A stretch of 64,000 bases of DNA from assembly GCA_944320855.1 (NCBI GenBank), contig CALUJF010000002.1, positions 62,001-126,000 on the forward strand, read 5' to 3'. Under the pieces are notes generated by a model. It worked only from the letters and a program-made list of their open reading frames with translations, was not told the DNA's origin and did not search any database. Both the position numbers and the translations under genes were made by a program. Within the stretch, counting starts at the first letter, position 1. Each line of letters opens with the position of its first letter. This document shows, piece by piece, positions 8,466 through 17,783 of this stretch. The DNA is from an uncultured Phocaeicola sp. (GTDB lineage: Bacteria > Bacteroidota > Bacteroidia > Bacteroidales > Bacteroidaceae).

Positions 8466-9764
8466 TTAACTTTCCTTCCTCATCTTATATCCGTAGACTA
8501 CTATTACGACAAAGCATATCAACGGAAATACGAACGAAACATTCACAGCAGGCATACTGAAGAGTGTCTTGCAGTCGATGATGGAAGCCTGAAGCGGAGG
8601 CAATACCGAACCTCCAAGGATGGCCATTATAAGTCCGGCTGCACCGAACTTGGCATCATCGCCCATTCCTTTCAATGCTATACCATAGATAGTAGGGAAC
8701 ATCAATGACATACATGCCGACACGCCTACAAGGCAGTACATACCCCAGATATTGTTAAGCATGATTACTCCGGCTGTAAGGATTATTGCTGCTATAGAAA
8801 GAACCATGAGCAACATACCCGGCTTGACAAAACGGAGTATGAATGTACACACAAAACGGCTGACACAGAAAATAATCATTGCAACGATGTTATATTTCTG
8901 GGAGAGAACCTCGGCTGCCTGCTCTTCCATACCCTGCGACATGAACAGGTGTGTTCCGTACTGAATGATAAATGTCCAGCACATGATTTGTGCACCGACA
9001 TAAAAGAACTGTGCTATCACACCGTATTTATATCTTCTTCTTGAGAATATGCGTTTCAATGTAGGTATGAAATCTATAGAATGTGACTGGTCGGCATTTC
9101 TTGGCATCTTGGAAAGGCGTATCACTACAAGCATCGCAATAATTACAAGGCCTATCACAAGATATGGTGCAATAAGCACGGACAAATCAGAATCTCTCAC
9201 GGCTTCAAATTCAGTTTGGCTGAGTTGTGCCCTTTCTGCAGTATCCATCGGATTCAGCTTGTTCTGAATGAAATTCATAGCTACATACATACCCATCAGT
9301 GAACCGATAGGATTGAAGGCCTGTGCCAGATTAAGGCGGCGGGTTGCTGTTTCTTCCGTTCCCATGGATAGTATATACGGGTTACAACTTGTTTCGAGGA
9401 ATGAGAGTCCGCAAGTCATAACAAAGTACGCAAGAAGGAAAGGATGATAGTCGCCGGTCAGTTTTGCCGGGAAAAATGCCAATGCACCAAGCGCATACAG
9501 CCCCAGACCTAACAGGACTCCTGCCTTATATGTGTATTTTCTGATAAACATTGCTGCCGGAAATGCCATGGCAAAATATCCCCCATAGAATGCCACCTGA
9601 ACCAAGGCACCGTCGGTTACGCTCATTCTGAATATCTTGGAAAAAGCCTTAACCATAGGATTGGTTATGTCGTTTGCAAATCCCCATAATGCAAAACACA
9701 TAGTAATCAATATAAACGGAAACAGATAGCTCACACCGTCTTTGCTAATAATAGATTGTTTCAT
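8466..9764 (-). CDS. fucP: L-fucose:proton symporter
   Basis: 432 residues, major facilitator superfamily, FucP subfamily, with about 12 hydrophobic segments. It should bring L-fucose into the cytoplasm with protons. The N-terminal stretch CFALWGFANDITNPMVKAF is typical of FucP-like sugar porters, and the SFLETSCNPYI motif lies near residue 141. It is the last gene of the operon that starts with fucR, and a terminator follows. This matches the end of the fucRIAKXP operon described in B. thetaiotaomicron. Confidence 0.92.
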   Translation of the reverse strand: MKQSIISKDGVSYLFPFILITMCFALWGFANDITNPMVKAFSKIFRMSVTDGALVQVAFYGGYFAMAFPAAMFIRKYTYKAGVLLGLGLYALGALAFFPAKLTGDYHPFLLAYFVMTCGLSFLETSCNPYILSMGTEETATRRLNLAQAFNPIGSLMGMYVAMNFIQNKLNPMDTAERAQLSQTEFEAVRDSDLSVLIAPYLVIGLVIIAMLVVIRLSKMPRNADQSHSIDFIPTLKRIFSRRRYKYGVIAQFFYVGAQIMCWTFIIQYGTHLFMSQGMEEQAAEVLSQKYNIVAMIIFCVSRFVCTFILRFVKPGMLLMVLSIAAIILTAGVIMLNNIWGMYCLVGVSACMSLMFPTIYGIALKGMGDDAKFGAAGLIMAILGGSVLPPLQASIIDCKTLFSMPAVNVSFVFPLICFVVIVVYGYKMRKES

Positions 9765-9811
9765 GAATAATTTTAAGTTTAGGTTAATGAATCAAGGCGG
9801 GAAATACTATC

Positions 9812-10192
9812 TCAGTATAAGTAGAACATCCGCTCCATAGGTTGCCATTTCTCGGATGATGTACTTCCCGGTTCGGAACACTGGAATATGGACATATAGT
9901 CTTCCCACTCCTGCTGTCTTGGCAATCCGGCAAGTTTCTCCATTGCAGAATCCCAGTCAAAGTCCAACGGAGTCTCGACAATCATGAAAAGTCTTGTTCC
10001 AAGTATATAGATTTCCATTTCCAATATACCCACACTGCGTATGCCTTCGAGAATCTCAGGCCATATTTTATCCTTACTATGACGCAACTTGTATTCGGCT
10101 ATTAACTCCGGATTGTTTCTCAAATCCATTGTTCTGCAGTATCTCTTTACAGCGCAGCCATGATTTCTTGCCGCATATCCAGTATTTTCCAT
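9812..10192 (-). CDS. L-rhamnose mutarotase-family protein, probable L-fucose mutarotase
   Basis: 126 residues of the RhaM/YiiL (DUF718) family, which interconverts alpha and beta anomers of 6-deoxyhexoses. Family stretches are KRYCRTMDLRNNPELI (from residue 16), GILEMEIYILGTRLFMIVE and the C-terminal KWQPMERMFYL. Relatives normally begin at the KRYC segment, so the first 15 residues are an unusual N-terminal extension; no in-frame start closer to KRYC was found. Its place between fucK and fucP points to L-fucose as substrate. It may correspond to the X gene of fucRIAKXP, but I cannot confirm that. Confidence 0.8.
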   Translation of the reverse strand: MENTGYAARNHGCAVKRYCRTMDLRNNPELIAEYKLRHSKDKIWPEILEGIRSVGILEMEIYILGTRLFMIVETPLDFDWDSAMEKLAGLPRQQEWEDYMSIFQCSEPGSTSSEKWQPMERMFYLY

Positions 10193-10213
10193 CTGTATTC
10201 TTTAAAAAGTCTG

Positions 10214-11560
10214 TTAATTTAAATCTTGTACTAAAATATTACCTATAGCAGTAGCCTCAACAGGACCGGCATCAACTTCGAGGCCTGTAGCCATGGCTGT
10301 AAGTCGGTTAAGGTATTTATTCTGGGAACCTCCACCGATTATGTGTAATTTCTCGACAGGATGAGGCAATAACCTGTTCAGTCCCTCGATACCTTTTCTG
10401 TATCTGTCTGCCAATGACAGCAATACACATTTCACGAACTCACCCAGAGTCTGAGGAACCTGCTGGTTGCTTTCCTTACAATAAGAAGTTATAGCTTCGG
10501 CCATATTCAGCGGACTGGTGAACATATTATTATCGACATCCACTATAGATGATATTTCCGCTTTCTCTGCTTCCGGAATAAGGACATCGTATTCTGTACA
10601 TTTTCCTTCTTCTGCCCATTCCGACATGAGTTTCTGAAGAATCCACAGTCCGGTGATATTCTGCAGGAAACATATTTTTCCATCTACACCACCCTCGTTG
10701 GTAAAGCCGTTCACTCTGGCTTCTTCAGAAAGTATTGGCTCGTCTGTCATAACTCCAAGCAAAGACCATGTTCCCGAACTAAGGAATGCAGTGACTTTAC
10801 CGTCATCTGATTTGGGTACTGCATAAACGGCACTTGCTGTGTCATGCGATGCCACCGCTATGACTTTTACATCATAATCCAGGCCTAATTCTTCCTTGAT
10901 TTCAGGTTTCAGTACTCCTCTTTCCTGTCCAGGCATCACAATATCGCAGAATATATGTTCCGGCAATCCCAACTTACGGATAAGTTCATAGTTCCACTTA
11001 CGTGCCTTGATATCCATCAGTTCAGAAGTAGAAGCGATGCTATATTCATTATTGGCAACTCCGGTAAGGAAATAGCTGAACAAATCAGGCATGAACAGAA
11101 GTTTGTCTGCCACTGCAAGCAACGGACTGTTCTCTTCCTTCATGGCATAGAGTTGGAAAATGGTATTGATAGACATAACCTGTGTTCCACTTACAGAATA
11201 ATGCTCACTCTGATTTATAATTCCAAACACCTTTTCAGGCATTCCGTCTGTACGCCTATCACGATAGCATACCGGATTTCCAACTATATTTCCGTTCTTG
11301 TCTATCAAGCCGAAATCCACTCCCCATGTATCTATACCGATACTGCTGATTTTGTATCCTTTTTCAACTGCCATGCGGATACCTCGCTTCATATCTTCGA
11401 AGAGTGAGAGAAAATCCCAATATATATGACCGCCCATTCTGACCTGCCTGTTCTGAAAGCGGTAAATTGTGTCCAGACAAAGTTCACCATCAGAGGTGTA
11501 GCCGGCAATCACTCGCCCGCTACCTCCTCCAAAGTCTATTGCTAATTTTGCTTCTTTCAT
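10214..11560 (-). CDS. fucK: L-fuculokinase (RhaB-like FGGY kinase)
   Basis: 448 residues. It phosphorylates L-fuculose before aldol cleavage. FGGY kinase features are visible: AIDFGGGSGRV at the N-terminus (ATP phosphate loop), GIDTWGVDFGLI near residue 75, the ASHDTASAV catalytic stretch near 238 and LHIIGGGSQNKYLNRLTA near 407. The sequence is closer to rhamnulokinase than to E. coli FucK, as in other Bacteroides fucose operons. It stops right after GPVEATAIGNILVQ, where RhaB-type kinases usually run about 30-45 residues further, so the C-terminus looks clipped. Its start overlaps the fucA stop by 4 bp. Confidence 0.9.
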   Translation of the reverse strand: MKEAKLAIDFGGGSGRVIAGYTSDGELCLDTIYRFQNRQVRMGGHIYWDFLSLFEDMKRGIRMAVEKGYKISSIGIDTWGVDFGLIDKNGNIVGNPVCYRDRRTDGMPEKVFGIINQSEHYSVSGTQVMSINTIFQLYAMKEENSPLLAVADKLLFMPDLFSYFLTGVANNEYSIASTSELMDIKARKWNYELIRKLGLPEHIFCDIVMPGQERGVLKPEIKEELGLDYDVKVIAVASHDTASAVYAVPKSDDGKVTAFLSSGTWSLLGVMTDEPILSEEARVNGFTNEGGVDGKICFLQNITGLWILQKLMSEWAEEGKCTEYDVLIPEAEKAEISSIVDVDNNMFTSPLNMAEAITSYCKESNQQVPQTLGEFVKCVLLSLADRYRKGIEGLNRLLPHPVEKLHIIGGGSQNKYLNRLTAMATGLEVDAGPVEATAIGNILVQDLN

Positions 11561-12195
11561 TTTGTTTTCTTTCCTAAAACGTATGTTTCCAAATCGTCTA
11601 TCTCGGCATTAGTAAGAGTCTCATACTTACCTCCTGACAGGATTATGATACGACATGCCATTTCAAAGAACATAGCTCTTTCGAAAGCCTGATCAAAATC
11701 TTTTCCACAAACTACCTGACCGTGTTTTCTCAAAAGAACAGAATTATGGTCTTTCAAAGCTGCAATAACACCTTCAGCCAGTTCTTTTGAACCCGGTCTG
11801 TAATATGGCACTACAGGAATATCTGCTCCTACATGGCATGGTACTTCTGCTGTAACATTGAAATCTTTAGGCAATTCCTTCATACATGCAACTGCTGTTG
11901 CGTATGGTGACTGGAAGTGAAGCACTACGTTTACATCCGGTCTTTCTCTCAATACTCCAAGGTGGAAGCCGTGTTCCATTGAAGGTTTTACACCGTTCAG
12001 GACTTCGCCTGTCTCAAGTTTGCATATTGCAACTTTCTCTTTTGGCAGAGATGGTACCCAAGACCCCGTTCCTGAAAGAAGAACTTCATCACCTATTCTC
12101 CATGAGATATTACCGCTGCTGCATATTGTCAAGCCTGCATCACCTACACGGTGAGCTTCTGAAATGAATTTTTCTATCTGTTCGTTAGTTATCAT
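11557..12195 (-). CDS. fucA: L-fuculose-1-phosphate aldolase, class II
   Basis: 212 residues, class II aldolase/adducin family. It splits L-fuculose-1-phosphate into dihydroxyacetone phosphate and L-lactaldehyde. GNISWR near residue 28, the acidic residue in SMEHGFH near 73 and the downstream His in RKHGQ near 155 agree with the family. The zinc motif that reads H-N-H in E. coli FucA reads H-F-Q here (VVLHFQSPYATA), so one zinc ligand is Gln rather than His. It overlaps fucO and fucK by 4 bp each, so these three are translationally linked. Confidence 0.9.
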   Translation of the reverse strand: MITNEQIEKFISEAHRVGDAGLTICSSGNISWRIGDEVLLSGTGSWVPSLPKEKVAICKLETGEVLNGVKPSMEHGFHLGVLRERPDVNVVLHFQSPYATAVACMKELPKDFNVTAEVPCHVGADIPVVPYYRPGSKELAEGVIAALKDHNSVLLRKHGQVVCGKDFDQAFERAMFFEMACRIIILSGGKYETLTNAEIDDLETYVLGKKTK

Positions 12196-13346
12196 AATAC
12201 TTTCTTATATAAGTCTAAAATAATTTCTTCTGTCACTTCACGTGGGTTACCCGGTGTACATACATCTGCATAAGCAGCCTTTGCCAAACGAGGAAGGTCT
12301 TCTGCCTTTATTCCCAACTCCGACAAATGCTGTGGTATTCCTACACGTACAGACAGTTCCTTAACAGCCTTGACAGCAGCGTCGGCAGCCTCCTCTTTTG
12401 TCATTCCTGCTGAATATACATTCATGGCCTTAGCTATCTCTACATATTTGTCGAGTGCTGCAGGAGCATTGAATTCCATGATTGTAGGTAAAAGAAGCGC
12501 GTTTGCTACACCGTGAGGGATGTCGAAGATTGCACCCAATGGATGAGCCATACCATGTACAACTCCCAGACCTACGTTTGAGAATGCCATACCGGCAATG
12601 TACTGGGCTACTGCCATTCCGTTACGGGCATCAGCATTGTTTGGTTCGTTCACAGCTGTTTCAAGATAGCGTGCTATCATTTCAATAGCCTTAATCTCGA
12701 ACATATCACTCATTTCCCATGCACCTTTCGTTATCAGACCTTCGATTGCGTGTGTCAGAGCGTCAAGACCTGTAGCTGCTGTAAGACTCTTCGGAAGAGT
12801 ATACATAAGTTCGGCATCTACTATTGCAATGGCCGGAATATCGTTAGGATCCACACAAACCATCTTCTTGTGGTTCTCCTCGTCAGTGATAACGTAATTG
12901 ATTGTAACCTCAGCAGCAGTTCCGGCTGTAGTTGGAAGAGCTATAATAGGCACTGACTTCTTCTTTGTGCCAGCAACTCCTTCAAGAGATACCACATCTG
13001 AAAATTCAGGATTGTTGGTTATGATACCAATAGCCTTGGCTGTATCCATTGACGAGCCGCCACCTATGGCAATGATGAAATCTGCACCCGAAGCTGCATA
13101 TGCTGCAAGACCTGCCTTAACATTTGAGACTGTAGGGTTAGGCTTGATTTCGCTGAATACTTCGTATGGGATATTGGCATTGCGCAATACTGACAAGACT
13201 TTATCTGCTACACCAAATTTAATAAGATCCTTGTCCGTAGCTACAAAAGCTTTTTTCAGGCCAAGACGTGAGATTTCTTTTGGAAGCACTTCTCTTGCTC
13301 CGGGACCAAAGTAGGATACTTCGTTCAATATGAATCGGTTTATCAT
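12192..13346 (-). CDS. fucO: Lactaldehyde reductase (iron-containing alcohol dehydrogenase)
   Basis: 384 residues, iron-dependent alcohol dehydrogenase family. It reduces L-lactaldehyde from the FucA reaction to 1,2-propanediol with NADH. Visible motifs are GGGSSMDTAKAIG near residue 97 (nucleotide binding), the ALPTTAGTAAEVT stretch near 137, and iron ligands in DALTHAIEG and GVVHGMAHPLGAIFDIPHG. It lies between fucI and fucA, an addition relative to the published fucRIAKXP gene order. Propanediol is a known product of anaerobic fucose fermentation. Confidence 0.93.
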   Translation of the reverse strand: MINRFILNEVSYFGPGAREVLPKEISRLGLKKAFVATDKDLIKFGVADKVLSVLRNANIPYEVFSEIKPNPTVSNVKAGLAAYAASGADFIIAIGGGSSMDTAKAIGIITNNPEFSDVVSLEGVAGTKKKSVPIIALPTTAGTAAEVTINYVITDEENHKKMVCVDPNDIPAIAIVDAELMYTLPKSLTAATGLDALTHAIEGLITKGAWEMSDMFEIKAIEMIARYLETAVNEPNNADARNGMAVAQYIAGMAFSNVGLGVVHGMAHPLGAIFDIPHGVANALLLPTIMEFNAPAALDKYVEIAKAMNVYSAGMTKEEAADAAVKAVKELSVRVGIPQHLSELGIKAEDLPRLAKAAYADVCTPGNPREVTEEIILDLYKKVL

Positions 13347-13465
13347 AATAATCTGATTTTTAGTGAAGAGTTACAAACAGACAGTGGTGTATTCTACACG
13401 CACTGCCCGTTCATAAGACTTCAAATTTAACTATAATCTTATAATCACCAACAATTAATCATCAA

Positions 13466-15238
13466 TTATTTGTAGATAGGACCATAGTTCTGACAAGCTC
13501 TATAGTCAGCACCTTCCTTATCCATACCAAATGCGTTCCAAGCTGCAGGACGGAAAATCTTGTCGTCCTCAACATTGTGCATACATACAGGGATACGAAG
13601 GATAGAAGCAAGTGTAATCAAATCCTGACCGATATGGCCATAGCTGATTGCACCGTGATTTGCCCCCCAGTTGTTCATTACTGAATATACATCCTTGAAT
13701 GCAGGTTTGTCGCACAAGCGTGGAACGAACCATGTAGTAGGCCATGTACGGTCTGTACGTTCGTCAAACAGCTTGTGTATTTCTGGGTCAATTTCCACTG
13801 TCCAACCTTCTGCAATCTGGAGTACAGGGCCAAGGCCTTTCACCAGGTTAAGACGGCTCATAGTGACAGGCATACCGCCTTTAGAAAGGAAGTTTGAAGA
13901 GAAACCGCCGCCACGGAAGTAATCTCTGTTAGCAGGATACCATGTAGTAGCTTCAAGACATTTTTCAACTTCAGCATCTGTGATTTCCCAAGCCGGTTTC
14001 ATTGTAGGATTACCTTCTGCATCTGTCTGCTGGCCTGTTCCGTCGAGTGTAGTTGCACCTGAGTTGATAAGATGTATGATACCGTTCTTAGCCAATCCTG
14101 TAAGTTCTTTTCCTGTAACACGCTTAACAGCTTCAGGACTCCAGTATGTGCGGACATCAGAGAATATCTGTGCACGGTTAGTCAGCAAGTGACCGAAGAG
14201 CATAGCCACACCGTTGCAAGCATCATTTTCAGTAGCTACCACGAATGCTTCGCGGATACCGTTCCAGTCGAAAGATGTATTAAGCAAAGCCTCAGAATAG
14301 TCACCGTTAGGATAGAAGTCAGTCCACTGGCGCTGTCCCTGGAATCCGGCTGCAATAGCGTTATGTCCGAGAGCCTCTTCCTTGAATCCCATTTCTTTAA
14401 GTTTAGGATTACCAATCATAAGGTCGCGCATGATGATAGTCATCTTAACGATGAATTCCCAGTCAGCATCTTTTTCTTCACGAGTCTTTTTCTTGGCATC
14501 AACATTGAAATCCTTACCTTCGTTATTCTTGCAGTATTTTTCTGTCCATGCCATAGCCTTTGCATATTCTTCCTTATCGTAAATACCTTCTGTCATACGA
14601 CGGATAATTTCAGTCAAGTCTACTGATTCATTACGCATACCGAGATATTCCTGGAAGAAATCAGGATTAACGATAGAACCTGCAATACCCATTGACACAC
14701 TACCCATAGAGAGGTATGACTTACCGCGCATTGTAGCTACAGCCTGTGCCGCACGTGCAAAACGAAGAATCTTTTCTGCTACGTCAGCAGGGATAGTATT
14801 ATCTTCAATATCCTGTACATCGTGTCCGTAGATACCGAATGCCGGCAAACCTTTCTGTGCATGTCCGGCAAGTACAGCAGCCAGATAAACAGCTCCAGGT
14901 CTTTCAGTTCCGTTGAATCCCCAAACAGCCTTTGGATAGTATGGGTTCATATCCATAGTTTCAGCGCCATAGCACCAGCAAGAAGTAACTGTGATAGTAG
15001 CGCCTACACCTTCACGTTCAAATTTTTCTGCGCAAGCTGCACTTTCAGCCACACGGCCAATGGTAGAGTCAGCAATTACACATTCCACCGGACTTCCGTC
15101 ACCATTCTTAAGATTAGAAGAAATAAGTTCTGCCACAGCCTTGGCAAGATTCATAGTTTTTTCTTCAAGACTTTCACGAACACCACCCTGACGTCCGTCG
15201 ATTGTGGGACGAATCCCGATTTTCGGATAATTTTTCAT
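13466..15238 (-). CDS. fucI: L-fucose isomerase
   Basis: 590 residues, the full family length. It isomerises L-fucose to L-fuculose with Mn2+ in the cytoplasm, the first step of the pathway. The N-terminal [20 protein letters not shown], the [14 protein letters not shown] segment near residue 85 and the metal/catalytic stretch [14 protein letters not shown] near 338 identify it. It begins 144 bp downstream of fucR, and that gap holds three 10-bp direct repeats likely bound by FucR. A 119-bp gap separates it from fucO; I see no clear terminator there. Confidence 0.97.
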   Translation of the reverse strand: MKNYPKIGIRPTIDGRQGGVRESLEEKTMNLAKAVAELISSNLKNGDGSPVECVIADSTIGRVAESAACAEKFEREGVGATITVTSCWCYGAETMDMNPYYPKAVWGFNGTERPGAVYLAAVLAGHAQKGLPAFGIYGHDVQDIEDNTIPADVAEKILRFARAAQAVATMRGKSYLSMGSVSMGIAGSIVNPDFFQEYLGMRNESVDLTEIIRRMTEGIYDKEEYAKAMAWTEKYCKNNEGKDFNVDAKKKTREEKDADWEFIVKMTIIMRDLMIGNPKLKEMGFKEEALGHNAIAAGFQGQRQWTDFYPNGDYSEALLNTSFDWNGIREAFVVATENDACNGVAMLFGHLLTNRAQIFSDVRTYWSPEAVKRVTGKELTGLAKNGIIHLINSGATTLDGTGQQTDAEGNPTMKPAWEITDAEVEKCLEATTWYPANRDYFRGGGFSSNFLSKGGMPVTMSRLNLVKGLGPVLQIAEGWTVEIDPEIHKLFDERTDRTWPTTWFVPRLCDKPAFKDVYSVMNNWGANHGAISYGHIGQDLITLASILRIPVCMHNVEDDKIFRPAAWNAFGMDKEGADYRACQNYGPIYK

Positions 15239-15302
15239 TGTTACAATAGTTTTTAAAGTTTATACTCAAAATATCTTTAGTTATACTCTTTTTCATTACA
15301 AC

Positions 15303-15332
15303 CATGCCGAACTATGCTGAACTATGCTGAAA
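15303..15332. promoter_or_regulatory. Candidate FucR operator upstream of fucI
   Basis: Three head-to-tail 10-bp repeats: CATGCCGAAC, TATGCTGAAC, TATGCTGAAA. A near-identical TGTGCTGAAC with similar flanks sits upstream of fucR (16376-16405). The one-turn spacing puts all repeats on the same DNA face. Assignment to FucR is inferred from position. Confidence 0.55.
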
Positions 15333-15382
15333 GCAATCAACACAAGAAGAACAACCGTCCGTCATATTTGTCATAATTTATA

Positions 15383-16369
15383 TTATACTGAATTACGAAG
15401 ATGAATCTCAGTAGGAAGATACTCACGAACCGCTTCTCCACTAAGAATAAACTTTGCTGCCTTTTTCCCCATATCATCCCAGTTTATACTCAGTGCTGTG
15501 ATTCCGTCGTCTATTACCTCGTATGCGGGAGTATCATTATATGCTATCAGGCCGAAATCCTGTCCGCACTTCATTCCCTTTTCCCTGCTTTTCTTTATTA
15601 TGTTTACAACATCAATCTGCTTTATTACTATATACACAGTTCCAGATTCTATATCATCAATATCCTCTACACCGGACACCTCAGAAATAAAATCATTGTC
15701 ATGGCAATATTGCCTGAAACTTTCTGCCGATACTTGCGGATGCTTTGAACCTACAGGTAGATGAAATACTATTTTGCGGTATTTCTTCAGCCTCTCTGTC
15801 AGATGCGACAATGCTCCGTAAAAGGCATCATCGAAATTCTGGCAGATATAGGAATAATTTTCTTTCTCGAATTTGCCGAAATCCAGCAATAACAGACGCG
15901 AAGGAGTTATCTTATTAAATAACGGCGAGAACTTCTCATTGTCAAAATTCATCACCACATAGTAATTGTAACGCCCTATGGCTTCATGCAATACTGTATT
16001 AAAAATATGTTCATTGTACTGATGGAACCACAAATCAACCTTGTAGGATGTTGAAAGTTTTCTTACGAAACTATTATAAAGCGTATTCTTGAAAGGAGAA
16101 TATTCGTCAAGCAAAAGAAATATCTTTTCCTGGCGGTTGGTAACATAATAGCCTTTGCCGGGAGTAGAATCAATAAGCTTTCTCTCGCGCAAATCGGAGA
16201 ATGCCTTGAAAACGGTATCACGCGAAACGTTGTAAGCCTTACTCAAATAATTGATGGAAGGCAGACTGGTGTCTGTCTTATACTTACCCATCATGATATC
16301 CTGTTCGATGATATCTGACAGTTGTTTTACCTTCGTGGACTGCTGTCCGAAACTAACTTTTTTATCCAT
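15383..16369 (-). CDS. fucR: GntR-family transcriptional regulator of fucose genes
   Basis: 328 residues from the start chosen here. It has an N-terminal GntR winged helix (KVKQLSDIIEQDI to GKGYYVTN) followed by a LacI-like sugar-binding domain ending in AAKFILSGEAVREYLPTEIHLRNSV. In B. thetaiotaomicron FucR is known as a fucose-responsive regulator of the homologous operon. The frame is open up to 16435, but that extension would cross a repeat matching the candidate operator in front of fucI, so ATG at 16369 (MDKKVSFGQQSTK) is preferred. It is the first gene of the operon and is probably autoregulated. Confidence 0.9.
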   Translation of the reverse strand: MDKKVSFGQQSTKVKQLSDIIEQDIMMGKYKTDTSLPSINYLSKAYNVSRDTVFKAFSDLRERKLIDSTPGKGYYVTNRQEKIFLLLDEYSPFKNTLYNSFVRKLSTSYKVDLWFHQYNEHIFNTVLHEAIGRYNYYVVMNFDNEKFSPLFNKITPSRLLLLDFGKFEKENYSYICQNFDDAFYGALSHLTERLKKYRKIVFHLPVGSKHPQVSAESFRQYCHDNDFISEVSGVEDIDDIESGTVYIVIKQIDVVNIIKKSREKGMKCGQDFGLIAYNDTPAYEVIDDGITALSINWDDMGKKAAKFILSGEAVREYLPTEIHLRNSV

Positions 16370-16375
16370 ATTCAA

Positions 16376-16405
16376 AGCGTACAACTGTGCTGAACTGTTC
16401 TGATG
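16376..16405. promoter_or_regulatory. Candidate FucR operator upstream of fucR
   Basis: TGTGCTGAAC at 16386-16395 followed directly by TGTTCTGATG and preceded by AGCGTACAAC: 10-bp units resembling TATGCTGAAC upstream of fucI. Its position just before ATG 16369 argues that translation starts there. Confidence 0.5.
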
Positions 16406-16489
16406 CAAAGGAATGAATTTATTTTTGTTCGGCAAAAAGATATCAGTATGTTTAAAAGCAGTTTTTACAAGGATTTTTCACCTATAAAA

Positions 16490-16547
16490 AATGCCCCGTC
16501 GTTTGAACCAAAACGACGAAGCGTTTAAGGTCAAACGACGAAGCATT
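16490..16547. repeat. Phased array B: three 14-bp quasi-palindromes, 22-bp period
   Basis: Units at 16490 (AATGCCCCGTCGTT), 16512 (AACGACGAAGCGTT) and 16534 (AACGACGAAGCATT), exactly 22 bp apart. The core is the same as in array A, 16 kb away, but the orientations differ (one forward, two reverse, against two forward, one reverse in A). It lies between the end of nagA and the start of fucR. Confidence 0.85.
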
Positions 16548-16598
16548 TTAATTATGGCAAGTCAGCGGACGAAAACCGTTGGTATTTCGCCTGTATTT

Positions 16599-17762
16599 TT
16601 AATGTATCAGTGTGTTTGTTCCTTCGACTATCTCACCGTACGAGAACACACATCTTACGTTTACATCTTTGTCGAGAATTACTATATCAGCATCCTTTCC
16701 TCTCTGCAATGTTCCCTTGCAGTTATCAATGCCAATAATCTTTGCCGGTGTTTCCGAAGCCATTCTTACAGCGTCCTCAAGAGGAATTCCGGCTTTCTTA
16801 ACCATATTCCAAACCAGTTTGTCCATAGTGGCAAGACTTCCGGCCAGCGAAGAATGATCAGCCAACTTGCAGACATCATTTTCTATCACATAGCGCGGAT
16901 CGTCCACTTCACCATCGAACGCAGCATACTTCAATGCATCAGTGACAAGGCATGTCTGCTCTACTCCCTTCAACTTATAGACAAGCTTAAGGATTGTAGC
17001 AGGAAGATGTCTTCCGTCTGCTATAACCTCTATAGACATTCCGTCAGTAAGATAAACGCTCTCTACAGTTCCTTCATACTTGTACTCTCTGCGTTTGTGG
17101 AATCCCGGCATCGCATTATAGAAATGGGCTGCATGAGTAAAGCCTGAAGCAAAAGCTTTCTTTATATCCTCATATTCCGCCTCGGTATGAGTGACAGCCG
17201 CCAATATTCCTTTAGAAGATACATATTTTCCGAAATCATAACCACCTGCCACCTCCGGGCTTATATCCCATCGGCGAACGCATGAAGTAGATTCCAGCAA
17301 AGATACATATTCTTCTTTCTGCGGTTCACAAAGAAACTCTTTCCACTGGGAACCGGCCATTTTAGGATTCAGATACGGACCTTCGATATGCAGTCCCTGA
17401 ATTACTTTATTATCTTGCATCATGGCCTCGCAAGTTTCAATAGCCTTGCGGATATTATCGAAAGTAGTGGAAGTAAGAGTCGGGAACACAGATGTAGCTC
17501 CATGGAGCAAGTGAGCCTTTGTAGCAGTTTCAAAAGCTTCCGGAGTGGCATCCGTATAGTCAGCTCCGCCACCACCGTGAATATGCATTCCTACGAATCC
17601 CGGCACGATGTTCATGCCTTTCACATCTATGACTTTTGCACCTATCACAGCCAAATCGCTGTTTGTCACTTCCAAAATCTTACCGTTACTAATAAGTACG
17701 GAACCATCTTTAATCCATCCTTGCGGCGTAAGAATATTTCCGTTTATCAACTGGGTCAACAT
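16599..17762 (-). CDS. nagA: N-acetylglucosamine-6-phosphate deacetylase, copy 1
   Basis: 387 residues, amidohydrolase family. It removes acetate from GlcNAc-6-P in amino-sugar catabolism. Metal and active-site motifs are visible: GMHIHGGGGADYTDA near residue 58, GLHIEGPYLNPKMAG near 122, VTHTEAEYED near 190, AAHFYNAMPGFHKRREY near 210 and LVTDALKYA near 270. It follows a clear paralogue on the same strand with a 21-bp gap, so the two form a tandem pair. No nagB lies next to them. Confidence 0.92.
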   Translation of the reverse strand: MLTQLINGNILTPQGWIKDGSVLISNGKILEVTNSDLAVIGAKVIDVKGMNIVPGFVGMHIHGGGGADYTDATPEAFETATKAHLLHGATSVFPTLTSTTFDNIRKAIETCEAMMQDNKVIQGLHIEGPYLNPKMAGSQWKEFLCEPQKEEYVSLLESTSCVRRWDISPEVAGGYDFGKYVSSKGILAAVTHTEAEYEDIKKAFASGFTHAAHFYNAMPGFHKRREYKYEGTVESVYLTDGMSIEVIADGRHLPATILKLVYKLKGVEQTCLVTDALKYAAFDGEVDDPRYVIENDVCKLADHSSLAGSLATMDKLVWNMVKKAGIPLEDAVRMASETPAKIIGIDNCKGTLQRGKDADIVILDKDVNVRCVFSYGEIVEGTNTLIH

Positions 17763-17783
17763 AATATCTTGATTTTATCGTTA

